Source of the DNA: Saccoglossus kowalevskii
Lineage: Eukaryota > Hemichordata > Enteropneusta > Harrimaniidae
Length of the DNA stretch: 18,471 nucleotides
Direction of reading: 5' to 3'
Assembly: GCF_000003605.2 (NCBI RefSeq)
Contig: NW_003131405.1
Span: 1-18,471 of the forward strand
Part shown: positions 15,496-18,471 of the stretch, piece after piece
How the letters are laid out: each line of letters opens with the position of its first letter
How positions within the stretch are numbered: the first letter of the stretch is position 1
Position numbers and translations under genes: made by a program
Notes under the pieces: generated by a model
What the model was told of the DNA's origin: nothing
What the model saw: the letters and a program-made list of their open reading frames with translations, nothing else
Database searches by the model: none

Positions 15496-16529
15496 AAATA
15501 TCTGCATCGGATACAACCTTAGTTCTGTCTCTGAAAATAACTGGAAAAAAATACTAAATGATGTAAAGTATTAAATCAGTAGAGACGACGTAAATTTTCC
15601 TTTAAAGGTAAAATTATTATTATTAATACGTCTTCCCTAAAGTATTCACTATCCGTCACCACGATTCCTGTTTACTATCTTCATCAATTTAAAAAGGCAG
15701 TTGTTGAATTTTTCTGGGATAATCACAAACATCTCGTCAGGTATGAAGTTTTAACTAAACCAATAGACCAAGGTGGTTTGAATTTATGTAACTTGCAAAC
15801 TAGGCGTGCAGCATTCAGACTCAAGTAGATCAAAAAGTTTCTCGACACAAATCATAATTCAATAATATAGGCATATAATGAATTTCTATTTAAATATATA
15901 TTGCAATCTGAACCTCGGCTCTGATATATTCAAATTCGAAATTGATATCAGAAAACTGATATACTAACTGATCTGCCTCAATTTTACTCTGAAATGTTGC
16001 AAGCCATTGCAGACCATATATGCACCAGCCCACAGACACTCAAAGATATTTACCACCAACCCATGTTCTATAATCCACTCATCACTTTAATTGGAAATGT
16101 TTTATTTCAATTTGTAAAATATGGAATCACAAAAATTAAAGATATTTTATATAAAGTTGTGCCAGGCTTGTGCCATCGAAAGCCATTTGTGAAATGGTAC
16201 AAGCCGGTACCTGTATACGGCTATTAAGGACGCTATTCCGTCAAACAATGTTGTAAACAAGCATTAACGCCCGACCTAGTAATGTCAGAAATTCAGATCA
16301 AGTACAAACAACATTCGTACACCAGAAATACATGTACATCCAAGTGTTTTTCTCAACTCATTGGCATGAACAAAATTGTGGACCGATTAGCACATGTTAT
16401 TTGCCAAATCGCTTTTCTCAAATAGACTTTAGAATAATATGGCTTAATTTTACGGCGGGACTAGCCCTTGAGAAACTATTTACTGACGCTGGCTCGTCGT
16501 GTAGTAATACTGCGCCACAAGATATTTAA
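15496..16529 (+). pseudogene. LINE ORF2 thumb and C-terminal remains; polymerase core deleted (copy C)
   Basis: Directly after GIIT at about 15497 the sequence jumps to NWKKILNDVKY (about 15540), which in copy A lies about 750 bp further on. Motif A, the GVKQGC block and the Asp pair are therefore gone. What follows is VEFFWDNHKHLVRYEVL, QGGLNLCNLQTRRAAFRLK (to about 15825), LPQFYSEMLQAIADH, PMFYNPLITLIGN and ITKIKDILYKVVPGL (16120-16167). A last open run at 16332-16529 (SQIDFRIIWLNFTAGLALEKLF) is only loosely placed as C-terminal sequence. Confidence 0.75.
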
Positions 16530-17037
16530 AATATCAAAACAAATAATTCCTTTTGTGAACGCCTTTTGAAATAAACTACTTGTAAAAATGAAAGCGGACT
16601 ATCAGATGTAACGCTTTTCCATGTTAGGTATGAAGGTTTAGCTGAAAATACCGCTAACATTATTACGTTATTTCTTAACCAGTCTCACAATTCTTAACCA
16701 GTCTCACAATTCTGTGTAATTTAAATAGTACAAAAGTAATAACCACTAGTAATGTTATCATTGTAAAAGCTAAATAAACGGTTTGTTTTATAGTGAGGAT
16801 AATTATTTTAGTACTTTTTGTCTTATACATAGTGTTGATATGTATTGTATCTCACCGCTCTAGGTGGGCATTTATGAACATTGGTCGGGCGACCCGAGTT
16901 TCAGAGTAAGGCGATCAAAGCAAATTCACTTTACGATAATTTGTTACCGTATTATAATATTATGTAACATGTTATGTAAATATTTGTTTTTACATGGCAG
17001 ACATGGTCTTGTCTTTTAATAAAAGATAAAAAAAAAT
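16530..17037 (+). other. Distal region and 3' UTR of LINE copy C
   Basis: AT-rich sequence with stops in all frames. A 19-bp direct duplication (TTCTTAACCAGTCTCACAA at 16672-16690 and 16691-16709) is a local slippage. The end carries the hairpin AGAC-ATG-GTCT (16999-17009), AATAAA (17018-17023) and an A-rich tail. The 5S sequence then starts at 17038. The layout matches copy A. Confidence 0.65.
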
Positions 17038-17127
17038 CAGTTCTCGTCCGATCACTGTAGTTAATCTACATGGGGCGTGGTTTGTACTTGCAAGAGTGAC
17101 CGAATGGGAATACAACGTGCAGTAGGT
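17038..17127 (+). pseudogene. 5S rRNA fragment, nucleotides 30-119, beside copy C
   Basis: Begins CAGTTCTCGTCCGATCACTG and runs 90 nt to GTGCAGTAGGT. It is more decayed than the other two (GTAGTTAATCTAC for GAAGTTAAGCTGC, AAGAGTGACCGAATGGGAATAC). The start coincides to the base with 5S nucleotide 30, as at copies A and B. Confidence 0.92.
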
Positions 17128-17224
17128 GCATTAACATGTGTATTGCACCGTACATACTAACTTTTCCCCGAGATGTTTTGCCTAGTTGAATCATTAAATA
17201 ACATCCAATTCTGACGAATATTCA
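17128..17224 (+). other. 5S rDNA intergenic spacer
   Basis: This 97-nt spacer aligns end to end with 3635-3731. It has TGTATTGCACCGTACATACTAAC, GAGATGTTTTGCCTAG, CATTAAATAACATCCAATTC and TGACGAATATTCA. It is the same length as the spacer at 3635, so the spacer of the array was uniform before decay. Confidence 0.85.
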
Positions 17225-17343
17225 TCCTACTACCATACTATTGCAGAGTAAGCCACTTCTCGTTCGATCACTGAAGTTAAGCCTGATCGTGCATGGTTAG
17301 TACTTGCATGAGAGACCAACTAGGAATACCACATGCAGTAGGC
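17225..17343 (+). pseudogene. Full-length but diverged 5S rRNA copy
   Basis: The sequence is 119 nt, starts TCCTACTACCATACTATTGC and ends GCAGTAGGC. Damage includes GAGTAAGCCACTTCTCG in place of GAATACACCAGTTCTCG and AGACCAACTAGGAATACC in place of GACCGGCTGGGAATACC, which disturbs box C and helix IV. It is probably a pseudogene. Confidence 0.85.
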
Positions 17344-17436
17344 GCATAAACATTTTTATTTCACAGTACATACTAATTTTGCCAGGCCGTAGCACTAAAT
17401 GGCATTCAATTCCGACGAATATAAAACAGCCTGAGG
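17344..17436 (+). other. Final 5S spacer and the last trace of the array
   Basis: ATTTTTATTTCACAGTACATACTAA and CATTCAATTCCGACGAATAT repeat the spacer. After it only CAGCCTGAGG is left where another 5S (GCCTACTGCC) should start. The array is lost from about 17436. Confidence 0.75.
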
Positions 17437-17652
17437 ACATCTTGGGAAATGCTGGCGAGGTGAGAAATTTAGGTTTGAATTTGGTAATGTAGAACCCGCA
17501 AAACAGCCGCTAGCGGTACTATAAAATGGGGTAGGGGAAATGTAAATCCTAATATAATTCCCTCTAATTAATTAAAACCCTGTATACCATTGTAAAGCTA
17601 TATTAATAGCTTTTCAGACTCCGTACGTTATATGTTCATAGGTCTGAGGCAA

Positions 17653-17668
17653 AGGTCACCAGAGGTCA
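17653..17668 (+). promoter_or_regulatory. Direct repeat AGGTCA-n4-AGGTCA (DR4) beside an E-box
   Basis: AGGTCA CCAG AGGTCA is a perfect DR4, followed seven bases later by the palindrome CACGTG and then CCAAT. The same DR4 followed by GATCACG stands at 9941-9966 in the parallel position. Binding is not shown. Confidence 0.4.
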
Positions 17669-17912
17669 AATGATCACGTGACCAATGGTATCACACATAT
17701 TTTCACAGTTTAGCATATTCATGGTTCACTTAATAGATATTGATCGAACTATGCTTAGTAAAATACCATTTTATTTTCGCTTGACAATAGGAGTCAGGTT
17801 GATAAATCAACATGTTGATAGCAACATTTTATTGTGTATTCTTCTTGAAAAGTGTTTGTTCTTTCTATACATGTGCAATAGCTTTGCACACAATTTTGCT
17901 TTGTTCTCCCTA

Positions 17913-17936
17913 ACACACACACACACACACACACAC
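17913..17936. repeat. (AC)12 dinucleotide microsatellite
   Basis: Twelve uninterrupted AC units lie in the presumed intron, about 40 bp upstream of the splice acceptor. They also create an artificial VCVCVC-type open frame on the minus strand, which is not a gene. Confidence 0.95.
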
Positions 17937-17975
17937 GTACACCCACTTTCTAATGGTTTTGTTGTTTTCTTTCAG

Positions 17976-18471
17976 AACGGGAAGATTACAGAAAAAAGAC
18001 AGCCTAAAGTAATTCATCAAGATGTCAGCAGATTTCAGTCTTGCGAACACCTCGAAGAAACGAAAATGTGAAATATTTGTCAGTGGTACATGCATATTCT
18101 GTTCACAAGGTTTCTCTCCCAAAAATGCTGCACGAAACCCAGAACTGTCCAAAATTGCTTCCTTATTTGCAGCATGTCATGAACGTCAAGATGACATTGG
18201 TTGTAAACTACTTGCATTTGAGAAAGAAATTTCCCTTGGGGAAATAAGTATCAAGTATCACAGGAACTGTAGAGCAACATACTGCAGTCGTGTACACATC
18301 AAACGAGTGGTAAGTAAGCGTAGTTGTAGCAGTACTAGTAGTGTAGATGCTGGTGGTGGGAATGCTTTGCTTGATGTTAGTGCAACATTAACCCGGTCTA
18401 GAATATCAACATCTGCATTTGACTGGAAAAACAACTGCTTTATCTGTGGGGGAAATTGCAATCCAAAACAC
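17976..18471 (+). CDS. Uncharacterised Cys-rich protein, 5' part (continues past the window)
   Basis: After a strong acceptor (17957-17975) and 46 nt of presumed leader, ATG at 18022 has A at -3 and an upstream stop in frame near 18010. It opens 150 codons without a stop to the window end. The protein starts MSADFSLANTSKKRK. It has a first Cys cluster, GTCIFCSQG (residues 22-30), then FAACHERQDDIGCKLLAFEKEI (49-70) and ISIKYHRNCRATYCS (75-89). A Ser-rich linker (100-133) and FDWKNNCFICGGNCNPKH (133-150) follow. From memory, the pattern C-x2-C ... C-H ... Y-H-x2-C followed by F-D-W-x3-C-F-x-C-G occurs in large unnamed invertebrate protein families. Zinc binding is inferred. A GTAAGT at 18310-18315 lies inside the open frame and might be used as a donor. 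Function is unknown, and it may be transposon-associated. Confidence 0.7.

Larger units (their letters stand above)
13598..17037 (+). mobile_element. 5S-targeted LINE, copy C (near full-length layout, core deleted)
   Basis: Order: ORF1 start and zinc knuckle, endonuclease N-terminus to GDFN, then a deletion. The EGEK block and pre-RT block follow, then a second deletion that removes the whole polymerase core. Thumb, C-terminal block, 3' UTR hairpin, AATAAA and A-rich tail complete it, and it abuts 5S nucleotide 30. The 5' boundary is uncertain because no 5S 5' piece is found upstream. Protein blocks match copies A and B, so the family assignment is firm, but the copy is dead. Confidence 0.85.
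17437..17975 (+). other. Noncoding interval (probable promoter and intron) before the last exon
   Basis: Landmarks are GGGGTAGGGGAAATG at about 17529-17543, a DR4 repeat at 17653-17668, CACGTG at 17675-17680 and CCAAT at 17682-17686. An (AC)12 tract lies at 17913-17936. A pyrimidine-rich acceptor TTTTGTTGTTTTCTTTCAG ends at 17975. No convincing protein frame was seen. Confidence 0.55.

Noticed and set aside
17685-18071. 128-residue plus-strand frame overlapping the exon
   Set aside because: It includes the AC repeat (THTHTHTH) and the splice acceptor, and is out of frame with the Cys-rich protein.
17910-18152. 80-residue minus-strand frame with VCVCVCVC end
   Set aside because: It is created by the (AC)12 microsatellite and runs antisense to the Cys-rich exon.

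Overview
The window looks like nuclear DNA from an invertebrate animal, probably marine, although the species cannot be named from the sequence. It is AT-rich and has no bacterial operons. It contains decayed L1/Tx1-type non-LTR retrotransposons (LINEs), 5S rRNA gene copies with spacers, two satellite arrays, and exons with splice signals. Nearly all LINE reading frames are broken by stops, frameshifts and deletions. They are read here as relics, and no intact LINE protein is present.

The main theme is a LINE family that sits in 5S rRNA genes. Three copies (A about 173-3544, B 3770-9328, C about 13598-17037) lie in the same orientation. Each copy's 3' tail abuts the same 90-nt piece of 5S rRNA, nucleotides 30-119 (3545-3634, 9329-9418, 17038-17127). 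Copy B also keeps its 5' junction. The missing 5S nucleotides 1-38 lie just upstream at 3732-3769, which gives a 9-bp target-site duplication (CAGTTCTCG / CAGTTCGCG). Each 5S piece is followed by an 82-97 nt spacer and the start or whole of the next 5S gene (3732, 9501, 17225), so short remnants of a tandem 5S array survive between the LINEs. Known 5S-specific elements such as Mutsu of fish belong to the Tx1 group. Placing this family there is inference.

Layout: 1-172 is a 41-bp minisatellite. 173-3544 is copy A, 5'-truncated in the endonuclease. 3545-3769 is 5S array. 3770-9328 is copy B, with 5' leader, ORF1 with zinc knuckles and ORF2, and with a second, different L1-like element nested in it at about 5213-7970. 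9329-9655 is 5S array, including a full-length 119-nt copy. 9656-10388 is noncoding with a DR4-type AGGTCA repeat. 10389-10587 is one exon of an uncharacterised Cys-rich gene family. 10588-11989 has no recognised gene but has tRNA-like B-box motifs. 11990-13010 is a satellite with a period of about 92 bp. 13011-13597 is unassigned. 13598-17037 is copy C, whose reverse transcriptase core is deleted. 17038-17436 is 5S array. 17437-17975 is noncoding with another DR4 repeat and an (AC)12 tract. 17976-18471 is a second Cys-rich gene exon, open for 150 codons to the window edge.

The most interesting points are the nucleotide-exact reuse of one 5S insertion site, a compensated helix I in the 5S copies, and the repeated order 5S array - GGGGTAGGGGAAA - DR4 repeat - Cys-rich exon downstream of copies B and C.
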